64,000 nt of DNA from contig CANMWK010000002.1 in NCBI GenBank assembly GCA_947501615.1, positions 1 to 64,000 on the forward strand. The letters are read 5' to 3'. The notes under the pieces were generated by a model. That model saw only the letters and a program-made list of their open reading frames with translations. It searched no databases and had not been told where the DNA came from. The DNA comes from an uncultured Tenacibaculum sp. GTDB taxonomy: Bacteria > Bacteroidota > Bacteroidia > Flavobacteriales > Flavobacteriaceae. The translations under genes and the position numbers were made by a program. Shown one piece after another: positions 50,327 to 59,627 of the stretch. The first letter of the stretch is position 1. Every line of letters starts with the position of its first letter.

Positions 50327-52558
50327 TTAACTTTCTTTCTTTTCTGTTCTAGGTTTTCTATCGTCTCTGCGATTATCACGGTTACGATTATCTCTACCTC
50401 TGTTATCGTTATTATTTCTAGGTTTAGAAACATATCCTTCAGGCTTTGGTAATAAAGCTTTTCTAGATACTTTTTCTTTACGAGTTTTAGGATCTACACC
50501 AAAGTATTTTACATCAATAATGTCACCAACTTTTACAACATCGTTAACATCATTCGTACGTTCCCAAGCTAATTCAGAAATGTGTAATAAAACTTCATTA
50601 CCTGCAGCTTCTGTATATTCAACAACAGCACCAAATTCTAAAATTTTAATAACTTTAGTTTCGTAAACACTACCTCTTTCTGGCTTAAAAGTAATAGCTT
50701 TAACTCGTTCTAAAACTTTATCAATTCCTTCTTGACTAGTACCTAAGATCTCTACAATACCTTCTTCAGTAACTTCATCTTCATTAATTACAATAGTAGT
50801 TTCTGTTTCTTTTTGTAATTCTTGAATATGCTTACCTCCAGGTCCTATCATCGCTCCAATATAATCTCCAGGGATACGAACAGTAACCATTTTAGGAGCA
50901 TGTGCTTTAACAGAATCGTTAGGAGTGGCAATAGTGTCTGTTAACTTTTCTAAGATATGTAAACGACCATCACGAGCTTGTTTTAATGCATTTACTAAGA
51001 TTTCATATGATAATCCTTTAATCTTAATATCCATTTGACAAGCAGTAATACCATCTGCAGTACCTGTAACTTTAAAATCCATATCTCCTAAGTGATCCTC
51101 ATCTCCTAAGATATCAGATAATACAGCATAACGATCACCATCAGAAATTAATCCCATAGCGATACCAGAAACTGGCTTTTTAAGTTGAACACCAGCATCC
51201 ATTAATGCCATAGTTCCAGAACAAACTGTTGCCATTGACGATGAACCGTTACTTTCTAAAACTTCAGAAACCACACGAACTGTGTATGGACAATCTTCAG
51301 GTACCATACCTTTTAAAGCACGCTGTGCTAAGTTTCCGTGTCCTATTTCACGACGAGAAGTTCCACGAATTGGACGTGCTTCTCCAGTTGAAAATGGAGG
51401 GAAGTTATAGTGTAAGTAAAAACGCTCTTCATCTTGAATTGTTGGAGAGTCAATCATATTAGCATCTCTAGAAGTACCTAAAGTAACTGTTGCTAATGCT
51501 TGGGTTTCTCCACGTGTAAAGATAGATGAACCATGAGTTCTTGGTAAGTAATCTACTTCACACCAAATTGGTCTTATATCTGTAGTTGTACGTCCGTCTA
51601 AACGTAAACCTTCATTTAATGTTAAATCACGAACAGCAGCTTTGTGAGCTTTACTGAAGTATTTAGAGATTAAATCTCCTTTTTCTTCTAATTCTTCTTC
51701 TGTAAATAAAGCTTTTACTTCATCTTTTACTTCAGAAAAAGCTTGACCTCTTTCTTTTTTAGAAGTTCCTTTTTTTGCTATTTCGTAACACTTATCGTAA
51801 GCAGCAGCTTTAATCTTTTCCTCTAACTCTTCATCTGTAACTGCAACTTCGTATTCACGAGTTTCTTTTTTACCTACTTGGTTTACTAATGCTTCTTGCG
51901 CTTCACATTGTGCTTTAATAGCTTCATGTGCAACACGAATTGCATCAGCCATTTCTTCTTCAGAAACTTCATCCATTTCACCTTCAACCATGGCTACGAA
52001 ATCTTTAGAAGCACCAACCATTAAATCGATGTCTGCTACTGCTAATTGAGCTCTGCTAGGATTGATGATAAACTCTCCATTAACTCTTACCACTCTTACT
52101 TCAGAAATAGGAGCTTCAAAAGGAATATCTGATAATTGAATTGCAGTAGAAGCTGCTAAACCAGCTAAAGCATCTGGCATAACTTCTGGGTCATGAGACA
52201 TTAATTGCATCATTACCTGAGTTTCTGCATGATAATCTTTAGGAAATAATGGACGTAGTACTCTATCTACTAAACGCATGGTAAGAATTTCTTCGTTACT
52301 TGGTCTAGCTTCACGTTTCATAAAACCACCCGGATATCTACCAGCTGCGGCAAATTTTTCTCTATAGTCTACAGTAAGTGGTAAAAAGTCAATTCCAGGA
52401 TTAGCTTCTCTAGCCGAAACTACGGTAGCTAAAATCATGGTATCTCCCATACTTACAACAACTGAACCATCTGCTTGTTTTGCTAACTTTCCTGTTTCTA
52501 AGGTAATGGTTCTTCCATCTCCAAGTTCAATAACTTGGCTAAATACTTTTGGAATCAT
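50327..52558 (-). CDS. pnp: Polyribonucleotide nucleotidyltransferase
   Basis: PNPase is the phosphorolytic 3'-5' RNA exonuclease of the degradosome. The 743-residue protein has two RNase PH domains (about 15-230: [20 protein letters not shown]; about 310-535: [27 protein letters not shown]-like [20 protein letters not shown]), a KH domain (about 550-610; [15 protein letters not shown]) and an S1 domain (about 620-690). The C-terminal tail from about 700 is Asn/Arg/Asp-rich ([20 protein letters not shown]) and probably disordered and RNA-binding. It lies downstream of rpsO, with a terminator between them, so the usual rpsO-pnp order is kept. Confidence 0.95.
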   Translation of the reverse strand: MIPKVFSQVIELGDGRTITLETGKLAKQADGSVVVSMGDTMILATVVSAREANPGIDFLPLTVDYREKFAAAGRYPGGFMKREARPSNEEILTMRLVDRVLRPLFPKDYHAETQVMMQLMSHDPEVMPDALAGLAASTAIQLSDIPFEAPISEVRVVRVNGEFIINPSRAQLAVADIDLMVGASKDFVAMVEGEMDEVSEEEMADAIRVAHEAIKAQCEAQEALVNQVGKKETREYEVAVTDEELEEKIKAAAYDKCYEIAKKGTSKKERGQAFSEVKDEVKALFTEEELEEKGDLISKYFSKAHKAAVRDLTLNEGLRLDGRTTTDIRPIWCEVDYLPRTHGSSIFTRGETQALATVTLGTSRDANMIDSPTIQDEERFYLHYNFPPFSTGEARPIRGTSRREIGHGNLAQRALKGMVPEDCPYTVRVVSEVLESNGSSSMATVCSGTMALMDAGVQLKKPVSGIAMGLISDGDRYAVLSDILGDEDHLGDMDFKVTGTADGITACQMDIKIKGLSYEILVNALKQARDGRLHILEKLTDTIATPNDSVKAHAPKMVTVRIPGDYIGAMIGPGGKHIQELQKETETTIVINEDEVTEEGIVEILGTSQEGIDKVLERVKAITFKPERGSVYETKVIKILEFGAVVEYTEAAGNEVLLHISELAWERTNDVNDVVKVGDIIDVKYFGVDPKTRKEKVSRKALLPKPEGYVSKPRNNNDNRGRDNRNRDNRRDDRKPRTEKKES

Positions 52559-52612
52559 AAAGTGTTTTTTTCAAATAAATTACGTTGTTAGTTGTAGTTG
52601 TGTTGTGTGTGT

Positions 52613-52631
52613 TGTTGTTATTTCAATGGAA
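52613..52631 (-). promoter_or_regulatory. 19-nt leader motif shared with fbaA
   Basis: On the minus strand this reads TTCCATTGAAATAACAACA, about 54 nt before the pnp ATG. The identical 19 nt occur 20 nt before the fbaA ATG (56179-56197). Confidence 0.5.
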
Positions 52632-52676
52632 GTTTTAAGTTTAAAAAGTTAAAACAACTTTCGCTAAGATAATAAA

Positions 52677-52705
52677 AAAAGAGGCTGAAAATTCCAGCCT
52701 CTTTT
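52677..52705 (-). terminator. Terminator of rpsO
   Basis: AAAAGAGGCTG and CAGCCTCTTTT (52677-52687 with 52695-52705) form an 11-bp stem with a 7-nt loop, followed on the minus strand by a long T run. It is 9 nt beyond the rpsO stop codon. Confidence 0.9.
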
Positions 52706-52714
52706 AGATAGGTA

Positions 52715-52984
52715 TTATTTTCTAATTCCTAATTCTTTGATGATTGCACGATATCTGTTGATATCTTTCTTCTTTAAATAGTCTAGTAAACTTCTACGCT
52801 TACCTACCATTTTCACTAGAGAGCGCTCTGTGTTGAAATCTTTACGATTTCTTTTTAAGTGCTCTGTTAAGTGGTTAATTCTGTGAGTAAATAACGCGAC
52901 CTGTCCTTCAGCAGTTCCAGTGTCTTTTCCGTCTTTACCGTGCTTTGCAAAAATTTGCTCTTTTACTTCTTTAGTTAAATACAT
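52715..52984 (-). CDS. rpsO: 30S ribosomal protein S15
   Basis: S15 binds 16S rRNA early in small-subunit assembly. The 89-residue protein shows the standard S15 landmarks: GTAEGQVALFTHRINHLTEH, LKRNRKDFNTERSLVKMVGK and RRSLLDYLKKKDINRYRAII. The length matches the family exactly. It is upstream of pnp on the same strand, the classic pairing, although a strong terminator separates them and read-through or a separate pnp promoter must supply pnp. A TACTTTTG promoter element lies 51 nt upstream. Confidence 0.97.
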   Translation of the reverse strand: MYLTKEVKEQIFAKHGKDGKDTGTAEGQVALFTHRINHLTEHLKRNRKDFNTERSLVKMVGKRRSLLDYLKKKDINRYRAIIKELGIRK

Positions 52985-53034
52985 ACCAATATTGTTTAAA
53001 TGATTTTAATGTATCAAAATTTTCATTGAAGTGG

Positions 53035-53042
53035 CAAAAGTA
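53035..53042 (-). promoter_or_regulatory. Candidate -7 promoter element of rpsO
   Basis: On the minus strand this reads TACTTTTG, matching TAnnTTTG, 51 nt before the rpsO ATG. No -33 TTG is found at normal spacing. Confidence 0.45.
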
Positions 53043-53137
53043 CGATTAATTTCTTTAAAATAATAATTAAACTTTATTAAACCTTTTCCTTTATGTAAAG
53101 TCAAAGAAACATATTAACTTTTAAAATACTATTAATT

Positions 53138-53983
53138 ATGACAGCGAAAGTTTTAAAATTCGGACTGATAATGTTGCTAGGCGTTATGTTTTTTACTTCT
53201 TGTTCTGACGAAGAAGGTGTTAGTGTTGATGATTCTGTAGAATTAAGTATTGAGGAAATTCAAGATTTTGTAGTTGCGGAGGATGTTGCATCTGATGTGG
53301 GAAATCTTTTGGAAGACGATGATTTAGATTTTAATTTGTTAGCTAGGGGTACAGGAGAAACTGATAGTAGTATAGCGAATTGTGTGACACGTTCTGTGTC
53401 GATTGATCCAATAACTGAAATAGTAACTATTACTTTAGATTTTGGAGAGGCTTGTACTGGTCCTAGAGGGAAGGTATTGTCTGGTAAAATTATTATTGTA
53501 TATGAAAAGACAACTGAAGGTTATGCTAAAGAGGTAAGTTTTGATAGCTTTTCTGTTGATGGTAATACAATAGAAGGTACAAAATCGATAGTTAAAGTAA
53601 GGGATAATGGTAATGGAAATAAAGAAGCTACGCATACAGTAGATATTTCTGTTACACTTTTTACAGGCGAAACAATAAGTTTACAAGGAACTAGAGTGAG
53701 AGAGAAAGTTGAAGGAAGTGATACTGCAATTCGTAATGATGATGTTTATCTAATTTCTGGGAATTGGACTTTTGTAAATAAGTTAGGGAATGAATTTACA
53801 GGAAATATTACAGAAAAATTAAGAAGAGAATATACTTGCAAGTTTATAGTGAGTGGTGTCACTGAAATTACTAAAAATAGTAATACGTATACATTAGATT
53901 TTGGAGATGGTTCTTGTGATAATACAGCAACAGTTACCAATAGTGCTGGGGAATCGAGAGAAATTACACTTAGAAGGAGATAA
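53138..53983 (+). CDS. Hypothetical lipoprotein
   Basis: The 281-residue protein has a lipoprotein signal (FGLIMLLGVMFFTSC, lipobox Cys at about 22) followed by an acidic stretch (DEEGVSVDDSVELSIEEIQD, VVAEDVASDVGNLLEDDDLD). The rest is beta-rich with repeated patterns around CVTRSVSIDPITEIVTITLD and FGEACTGPRGKVLSGKII, then KFIVSGVTEITKNSNTYTLD and FGDGSCDNTATVTNSAGESR. The two DFG(E/D)xxC units suggest an internal duplication with paired cysteines. It is probably exposed in the periplasm or at the surface. No known function is recognised. Confidence 0.75.
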   Translation: MTAKVLKFGLIMLLGVMFFTSCSDEEGVSVDDSVELSIEEIQDFVVAEDVASDVGNLLEDDDLDFNLLARGTGETDSSIANCVTRSVSIDPITEIVTITLDFGEACTGPRGKVLSGKIIIVYEKTTEGYAKEVSFDSFSVDGNTIEGTKSIVKVRDNGNGNKEATHTVDISVTLFTGETISLQGTRVREKVEGSDTAIRNDDVYLISGNWTFVNKLGNEFTGNITEKLRREYTCKFIVSGVTEITKNSNTYTLDFGDGSCDNTATVTNSAGESREITLRRR

Positions 53984-54001
53984 TTAGAGTTTTTTTGATG
54001 T

Positions 54002-54033
54002 AAAAAGACCAGCAATTTGCTGGTCTTTTTTTA
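54002..54033. terminator. Bidirectional terminator between the lipoprotein gene and accD
   Basis: AAAAAGACCAGC and GCTGGTCTTTTT flank an AATTT loop, with A and T runs on both sides. It serves the convergent lipoprotein gene and accD. The ACCAGC/GCTGGT core is the same as in the terminators at 30198 and 33696. Confidence 0.9.
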
Positions 54034-54038
54034 TTATG

Positions 54039-54896
54039 TTAAGCTCTTACAGGTTGATTTTGTATTAAATCTAAGTATAAGTTTACTTGTTTCTTTAAAT
54101 CTTTTCGTTCATAAATAGCATCTAAGAAACCGTGTTCTAAAACAAATTCTGAACGTTGGAAACCTTCAGGTAATTCTTTACCAGTGGTATCTTTAACAAC
54201 TCGTGGTCCTGCAAATGCGATTAAGGCATTTGGCTCTGCAATATTAATATCACCTAACATCGCAAATGAAGCTGTTGTACCTCCTGTAGTAGGATCTGTA
54301 CATAATGATACATATGGTATTTTAGCATCTGCTAATTGTGCTAGTTTTGCAGAAGTTTTTACCAGCTGCATTAAAGATAATGAAGCCTCCATCATACGCG
54401 CCCCTCCAGATTTAGAAATCATTAAGAAAGGAATATTATTTTGAATAGCATAATCGATAGCACGTGCTATTTTTTCTCCAACAACACTCCCCATAGATCC
54501 ACCAATGAAAGAGAAATCCATAGAAGCAATAACTAAATCTTTTCCTAAAGACTTACCTACAGCAGTTCTAACAGCATCTTTTAATCCTGTTTTTTCTTGA
54601 ACAGCTTTAACACGATCAGGGTACTTTTTAGTATCCTCAAACTTTAAAGGGTCTTTAGAAACTAACTTTTCATTGAGTTCTTTGAATTCGTTATTGTCGA
54701 AAAATAATTCGAAATATTCTTTACTTCCAACTCTTACATGATACCCATCTTCTGGACTTACATATAAATTTCGTTTTAACTCTTCAGTATCAATTATTTT
54801 ACCACTAGGAGTTTTATACCATAACCCTTTAGGTGTATCTTTCTTTTCTTCAGTAGGGGTATGAATCCCTTTATCTTTTCGTTTAAACCAAGCCAT
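54039..54896 (-). CDS. accD: Acetyl-CoA carboxylase carboxyltransferase beta subunit, zinc ligands absent
   Basis: AccD with AccA transfers carboxyl from biotin to acetyl-CoA in fatty acid synthesis. The 285-residue protein has the crotonase-fold core ([80 protein letters not shown]). The N-terminal zinc-ribbon frame is recognisable ([33 protein letters not shown]), but its four cysteine positions are T29, G32, S47 and D50, so it cannot bind zinc in the normal way. I recall the same in other flavobacterial AccD proteins. Convergent to the lipoprotein gene. Confidence 0.95.
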   Translation of the reverse strand: MAWFKRKDKGIHTPTEEKKDTPKGLWYKTPSGKIIDTEELKRNLYVSPEDGYHVRVGSKEYFELFFDNNEFKELNEKLVSKDPLKFEDTKKYPDRVKAVQEKTGLKDAVRTAVGKSLGKDLVIASMDFSFIGGSMGSVVGEKIARAIDYAIQNNIPFLMISKSGGARMMEASLSLMQLVKTSAKLAQLADAKIPYVSLCTDPTTGGTTASFAMLGDINIAEPNALIAFAGPRVVKDTTGKELPEGFQRSEFVLEHGFLDAIYERKDLKKQVNLYLDLIQNQPVRA

Positions 54897-54962
54897 AATC
54901 TAGTTTTGTTTGTTTAGTCAGCCTAAATAATTTAACCCTTATTTTAGGGACAGGTTAGTTTA

Positions 54963-54970
54963 CAAATGTA
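54963..54970 (-). promoter_or_regulatory. Candidate -7 promoter element of accD
   Basis: On the minus strand this reads TACATTTG, matching TAnnTTTG, 67 nt before the accD ATG. Between it and the ATG lies an inverted-repeat leader (54933-54957). Confidence 0.45.
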
Positions 54971-55048
54971 AAAGTTTTTTAATTACCGCGTATTTTTTTC
55001 AAAATAAAAATGATGAGAAACCGTTATGCATATTAGATTATATACAAA

Positions 55049-55077
55049 AAAACACTTCCTAATCTAAGAAGTGTTTT
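55049..55077 (-). terminator. Terminator of fbaA
   Basis: AAAACACTTC (55049-55058) pairs with GAAGTGTTTT (55068-55077) around a 9-nt loop; on the minus strand T follows. It is 23 nt beyond the fbaA stop codon. Confidence 0.85.
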
Positions 55078-55099
55078 ATATAATGAACTGGTAAACAGT

Positions 55100-56158
55100 T
55101 TATAATGTGTTGATGTTGTTTAAATCTTCAAATGCTTTCTTTAAACGAGATTTAAATGTTAATTCTCCTTCTCTTAACCATTTGCGAGGATCATAATACT
55201 TTTTATTAGGAATATCGCCTCCATCAGGGTTTCCAATTTGAGAAGATACATAGTCTTTTTTCTCTAACATATAATCACGAATCCCTTCATTAAAAGCATA
55301 TTGTAAATCAGTATCAATATTCATTTTAATTACTCCATAACCAATAGATTCACGAATTTCTTCTAAAGTAGAACCAGAACCTCCATGGAATACAAAATCA
55401 ATTGTATTTGCAGGAACATTATAATTTTTAGAAATATACTCTTGAGAATTCTTTAAAATTTTAGGTGTTAATTTTACATTTCCAGGTTTGTAAACACCAT
55501 GTACATTACCAAAAGCAGCGGCTACTGTAAATTGATCGCTAACTTTTAATAACTCTTCGTAAGCGTAAGCAACTTCTTCTGGCTGTGTATATAATTTAGA
55601 GCTGTCAACATCTGTGTTGTCTACACCATCTTCTTCTCCACCAGTAATTCCTAATTCAATTTCTAAAGTCATCCCCATTTTACTCATACGAGCTAAGTAT
55701 TCCTTACAGATTTCAATATTTTCTTCTAACGGCTCTTCTGATAAATCGATCATGTGAGAACTGAATAATGACTTTCCAGTTTCTTCAAAATGTTTCTCAC
55801 TAGCATCTAATAATCCATCGATCCATGGTAATAATTTTTTTGCAGCATGATCTGTATGTAAAATAACAGGAACACCATAAGCTTCTGCCATTAAATGAAT
55901 GTGTTTTGCTCCTGCTACAGCACCTGCAATTGCAGATTTTTGATCTTCATTAGATAATCCTTTCCCAGCATTAAATTGTGCTCCTCCGTTAGAGAATTGT
56001 ATAATTACAGGAGAATTAACTTCTTTTGCAGTTTCTAAAACAGTGTTGATAGAGTTCGATCCTACTACATTTACAGCAGGTAATGCGAATCCTTTTTCTT
56101 TTGCTAGTTTAAAAATTTCTTGAACTTCGCGTCCAGTGGCAACTCCTGGTTTAATCAT
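55100..56158 (-). CDS. fbaA: Class II fructose-bisphosphate aldolase
   Basis: This zinc-dependent enzyme splits fructose 1,6-bisphosphate in glycolysis and joins trioses in gluconeogenesis. The 352-residue protein is of the class IIA type: FALPAVNVVGSNSINTVLET, SPVIIQFSNGGAQFNAGKGL, VPVILHTDHAAKKLLPWIDG (metal histidine), LEIELGITGGEEDGVDN, AAAFGNVHGVYKPGNVKLTP and FVFHGGSGSTLEEIRESIGY, all intact. Single gene with its own promoter (TAGTTTTG) and terminator. Its leader contains a 19-nt sequence identical to one before pnp. Confidence 0.95.
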   Translation of the reverse strand: MIKPGVATGREVQEIFKLAKEKGFALPAVNVVGSNSINTVLETAKEVNSPVIIQFSNGGAQFNAGKGLSNEDQKSAIAGAVAGAKHIHLMAEAYGVPVILHTDHAAKKLLPWIDGLLDASEKHFEETGKSLFSSHMIDLSEEPLEENIEICKEYLARMSKMGMTLEIELGITGGEEDGVDNTDVDSSKLYTQPEEVAYAYEELLKVSDQFTVAAAFGNVHGVYKPGNVKLTPKILKNSQEYISKNYNVPANTIDFVFHGGSGSTLEEIRESIGYGVIKMNIDTDLQYAFNEGIRDYMLEKKDYVSSQIGNPDGGDIPNKKYYDPRKWLREGELTFKSRLKKAFEDLNNINTL

Positions 56159-56178
56159 CTCTTTTGTTTTAAGTTAGT

Positions 56179-56206
56179 GTTGTTATTTCAATGGAAACAA
56201 AACTAC
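56179..56206 (-). promoter_or_regulatory. fbaA -7 element followed by a shared 19-nt leader motif
   Basis: On the minus strand TAGTTTTG (56206 down to 56199) matches TAnnTTTG and is followed at once by TTCCATTGAAATAACAACA (56197 down to 56179). The same 19 nt occur in the pnp leader (52613-52631). Confidence 0.55.
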
Positions 56207-56271
56207 ATAATTTTTATATGAAAAGATGAAAAACAAAACGCAGATTACGATTACGTTTTAGTTAGTTCCTT

Positions 56272-58752
56272 TTAAAAAGGATAATTAATACCTATGTTAA
56301 ATACAGAATTAGCAAAATTTGTGTTTTGAAACCATCTTTTATCAGTCAAATATGGTTCTCTTACTTTAAATCCAAGATCTAAACGAGCGACCAGAAATTT
56401 GAAATCGTAGCGTAATCCAAAGCCTGAACCTACAGCCATATCTGTAAATGATCTAAACCCATTGAATTTTGATGCTGAATCCACCAAAGGAGAATTTGTA
56501 ATATCCCAAATATTACCAACATCTAAAAATATAGCACTTTTTAAACTTCCTGCAATATTGAAACGATATTCGAAAGAAGAAAGGAATTTTAAGCTACCAA
56601 TATTGTACTCTAAACCAGGAGTTCTTCTACCTGGACCTAGATCATATGTTTGCCACGCTCTAATATCATTAGATCCTCCAGCAAAATAGCTTCTAGAAAA
56701 AGGAATGCTAGAGTCATTATAGGTGAAAATGGCTCCTATAAAAGTTCGATGTGCTAACACATTGTTTTCGCCTAAATTCCAGTATTTTTTATATTCAATG
56801 TCAGTTTTAAAGTATTCGGCAATTGGGATTTTAAATACAGTAGTTTGTCCGTTGCTATTTGTTTGATTGGATAATAGTCCCATAACATTACCAGAATTTG
56901 CCAATCTAAACTTGAAATAAGAAAAATTAGAGTCTTTTATGCTTTCTTGTCCATTATAGGTGAAGGTATAAGCGATTTCAGGAATTAAAAAATCTGATGT
57001 TATAATGTTGTATCGATTTAAGATATTTAAATTATCTCTAAAAGCTTCAGGGTTATTAGTTCTAAAACTATTGTTTAAAGATAATTCTCTCATTTTATCA
57101 ACTATAGCTTCATTGTTTTCAGGAGCTGGATCAGGTAAGTCAAAACCAGGAGTGGCAATATTTACAACTTGTTCTAATTTTCGATACTCAGAACCGTAAA
57201 TATTAAAATAATTCCCAACATTTAAATTTCGGATATATTGTGCATTTAATAGTTCTAATTGAATAGACTTTCTTTTATTAAATTGCCATCTGTAATCTAC
57301 ACCTAAAGAAATATTTTGTTTATCTAAGGCAATGTTTTTCTGAATACTTAAACCTGTATGAAAAATAGTTCTTGGTTGCATACGTTTAGGAACAAGTCGA
57401 TGAAATCCAAATGGGGCCATAAATCTTGGTACTTCCAGCGATAAATTACCTCCAACTTCCCAACCAGGACCATTAGCTGAATTAAAAAAACCTCCTTGAA
57501 TACCTAACTGAAATATTTCTGCTCCTTTAAACGCGTTTCTATTGGTAATTGAAAATTTACCTGAAATATCAAAGTTTCTAATATTAGATCGTGATAACTC
57601 TGCATCGATACCAATAGAATATTTCTCAATAGGAGTAAGAAAGATATTTGCATCTAATTCTGTTTCACTAATTGGAGTATACCGTATAGATGTAGTTTTA
57701 AAATTTTTTAATCCTCTTAAATGTGTTTGAGTAAGAATTCTTAGCGAATCTGTATATGTTTGATTTGGTTTTATAAAAATTGACTGCGATAAATGCTTAG
57801 GGTTATACTTTAGTTTTTCATGAGATAAAAAATTGATATCCTTATATGTTGTTGAATTTAAGTAGGGTTCGTTTCTGTTAGCATAAGAATAATCGGTGAA
57901 AATATTGATGTTTTTTATTTTCTGTATCCTAAAAGGTTTAGAAATATATTGTCCATCATTTTCAATTAATCGATCTTTAATCTCGATTTTAACATCTGTT
58001 TTTTGGTAATTTTTTAAGGTATCTGGTTCAAAAGACAACGAGTTTTCATTAAAATGGTAAATACCTTTATTTCTAAACAAGTTAATAATACGATCCGTTT
58101 CTTTTATGAAGTTGTCATTTTTATATTGCTCTCCTTTTTTAAGAAAATTCTTGTGCGCATGTTTTTGATAAATAGAGTCTAAAATAGGCGATTTGATATC
58201 TGTATAAACAGAATCTAAAAAAGAAGGGTTTCCTTTCAGAATGTAATAAGTTAACTTTCCTTTTTTCTTAGCAACAGTATCTTTTTTATACGAAACCTTT
58301 GCTCTAAAGTATCCTTCAGTTAAATAGTAGGCTTTTAATTTTTTTACAGTTTTTTTGGTTTTTTTATCACTAATAATTATTGGAGCTTCACCGTTATTTA
58401 AATACCAGTTATTTAAACCAATAAAAGTAGTAGCAACAGAGATACTTTGTTTTTCAGAGAAAATATTTTTGAAAAGACTATACCATTTCGGATGGTTTTT
58501 TTCCCACTCTTCAACATCTTTAGATCCTTTAGGGTTTCCTAAATTATAAAAGTATAAGGATAAAGGTAATCCGATAGAACGAGCATTTCTTCGTTGTAGC
58601 AATAAGCTGTTAAGTTTTTCGCTTTTCTGCTTTACACTATCAACAATTATAATGTTTTTTGTGAGTAGTAACTCATTTTCATTAACATGCTTTATAGTGT
58701 TACACGAAACAAAAAATAGAAGTAATAAAAAATAAAAACTGTGTTTTTTCAT
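56272..58752 (-). CDS. tamL: TamL-like lipoprotein, BamA/TamA (Omp85) superfamily
   Basis: The protein is an outer-membrane Omp85 assembly factor of the lipid-anchored type found in Bacteroidota. ATG 58752 is chosen because it gives a lipoprotein signal (SFYFLLLLFFVSC); the frame open to 59019 crosses a divergent gene. The 826 residues include POTRA-like repeats (about 90-420) and a C-terminal 16-strand barrel with the surface-antigen motifs FSRSYFAGGSNDIRAWQTYD, GPGRRTPGLEYNIGSLKFLS and GFGLRYDFKFLVARLDLGFK. It probably works with a TamB protein, not present here, in outer membrane insertion or lipid transport. Divergent from the TrmH-family gene. Confidence 0.85.
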   Translation of the reverse strand: MKKHSFYFLLLLFFVSCNTIKHVNENELLLTKNIIIVDSVKQKSEKLNSLLLQRRNARSIGLPLSLYFYNLGNPKGSKDVEEWEKNHPKWYSLFKNIFSEKQSISVATTFIGLNNWYLNNGEAPIIISDKKTKKTVKKLKAYYLTEGYFRAKVSYKKDTVAKKKGKLTYYILKGNPSFLDSVYTDIKSPILDSIYQKHAHKNFLKKGEQYKNDNFIKETDRIINLFRNKGIYHFNENSLSFEPDTLKNYQKTDVKIEIKDRLIENDGQYISKPFRIQKIKNINIFTDYSYANRNEPYLNSTTYKDINFLSHEKLKYNPKHLSQSIFIKPNQTYTDSLRILTQTHLRGLKNFKTTSIRYTPISETELDANIFLTPIEKYSIGIDAELSRSNIRNFDISGKFSITNRNAFKGAEIFQLGIQGGFFNSANGPGWEVGGNLSLEVPRFMAPFGFHRLVPKRMQPRTIFHTGLSIQKNIALDKQNISLGVDYRWQFNKRKSIQLELLNAQYIRNLNVGNYFNIYGSEYRKLEQVVNIATPGFDLPDPAPENNEAIVDKMRELSLNNSFRTNNPEAFRDNLNILNRYNIITSDFLIPEIAYTFTYNGQESIKDSNFSYFKFRLANSGNVMGLLSNQTNSNGQTTVFKIPIAEYFKTDIEYKKYWNLGENNVLAHRTFIGAIFTYNDSSIPFSRSYFAGGSNDIRAWQTYDLGPGRRTPGLEYNIGSLKFLSSFEYRFNIAGSLKSAIFLDVGNIWDITNSPLVDSASKFNGFRSFTDMAVGSGFGLRYDFKFLVARLDLGFKVREPYLTDKRWFQNTNFANSVFNIGINYPF

Positions 58753-58778
58753 TAACTTTACACGACGAATTAAGTAGT

Positions 58779-58786
58779 CAAAAATA
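58779..58786 (-). promoter_or_regulatory. Candidate -7 promoter element of tamL
   Basis: On the minus strand this reads TATTTTTG, matching TAnnTTTG, 27 nt before the tamL ATG. It supports the start at 58752 and not further upstream. Confidence 0.45.
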
Positions 58787-58822
58787 CCACTTTTACAATT
58801 AAGAGCTGTTAAAAAACTGCCA

Positions 58823-59560
58823 ATGAGCCTATCAAAGAACCAAATTAAGTTAATCAATAGTTTAAGACAAAAAAAATATCGAAAAATTAATGGGCTTTTT
58901 ATAGCTGAAGGGGTTAAGGTGGTTAAAGAGTTGTTGGATTCTAATTTTACACTTAAAGCATTGTTTGCTACTGAAAAGTATGTGGTAGATGAAAGGTATG
59001 CTGAAATTACTACACGCATTACCGAAAACGAATTAAAAAAAATTACTACTTTAAAAACACCAAATAGAGTATTAGGTATTTTTCATATTCCAAAAGCAAT
59101 TGAATTTGAAGATAAAGGTTTGATTATAGCTTTAGACGCCATTAATGATCCAGGTAATTTGGGTACTATTGTCCGTTTATGTGATTGGTTTGGGGTTAAG
59201 CATTTAATCTGCTCTGAAGATACTGTTGATTTGTACAATCAGAAAGTAATTCAAGCAAGCATGGGGTCTATTACTAGAGTAAATGTTATATATAAAAATT
59301 TAGTAGAAGTTGTTGATGCTACTCAATTACCAGTTTATATAGCCGATATGGATGGTGTAAATGTGTATAAAACCAAGTTGCCACAAGAAGCTATTCTAAT
59401 TATGGGTAATGAGGCAAATGGTATTTCAGAAGCGTTACGAAATAAAGTGTCTCATAAAATAAGCATACCTAGGTTCGGAGAAATTCAAGAAACTGAAAGT
59501 TTAAATGTAGCTACTGCTACATCTATTTTGTTGAGTGAGTTTAGAAGAGGAGGTTTTTAA
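58823..59560 (+). CDS. TrmH/SpoU family RNA methyltransferase
   Basis: This is a SPOUT (knotted) S-adenosylmethionine methyltransferase that 2'-O-methylates rRNA or tRNA. The 245-residue protein has an N-terminal substrate-binding part (about 1-90; KNQIKLINSLRQKKYRKING, FIAEGVKVVKELL) and the three SpoU motifs: DAINDPGNLGTIVRLCDWFG, LIMGNEANGISEAL and IPRFGEIQETESLNVATATS. The target nucleotide cannot be told from sequence. It is divergent from tamL by 70 bp. Confidence 0.92.
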   Translation: MSLSKNQIKLINSLRQKKYRKINGLFIAEGVKVVKELLDSNFTLKALFATEKYVVDERYAEITTRITENELKKITTLKTPNRVLGIFHIPKAIEFEDKGLIIALDAINDPGNLGTIVRLCDWFGVKHLICSEDTVDLYNQKVIQASMGSITRVNVIYKNLVEVVDATQLPVYIADMDGVNVYKTKLPQEAILIMGNEANGISEALRNKVSHKISIPRFGEIQETESLNVATATSILLSEFRRGGF

Positions 59561-59627
59561 CGATAGAAAAGAGAAGTAGGAATCAAGAGATAAGATATTG
59601 TATGTGTTTGATGACTGAGAACTATTA

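Noticed and set aside
58753..59019. N-terminal extension of tamL to 59019
   Set aside because: It would overlap the TrmH-family gene and remove the lipoprotein signal that starts at 58752.
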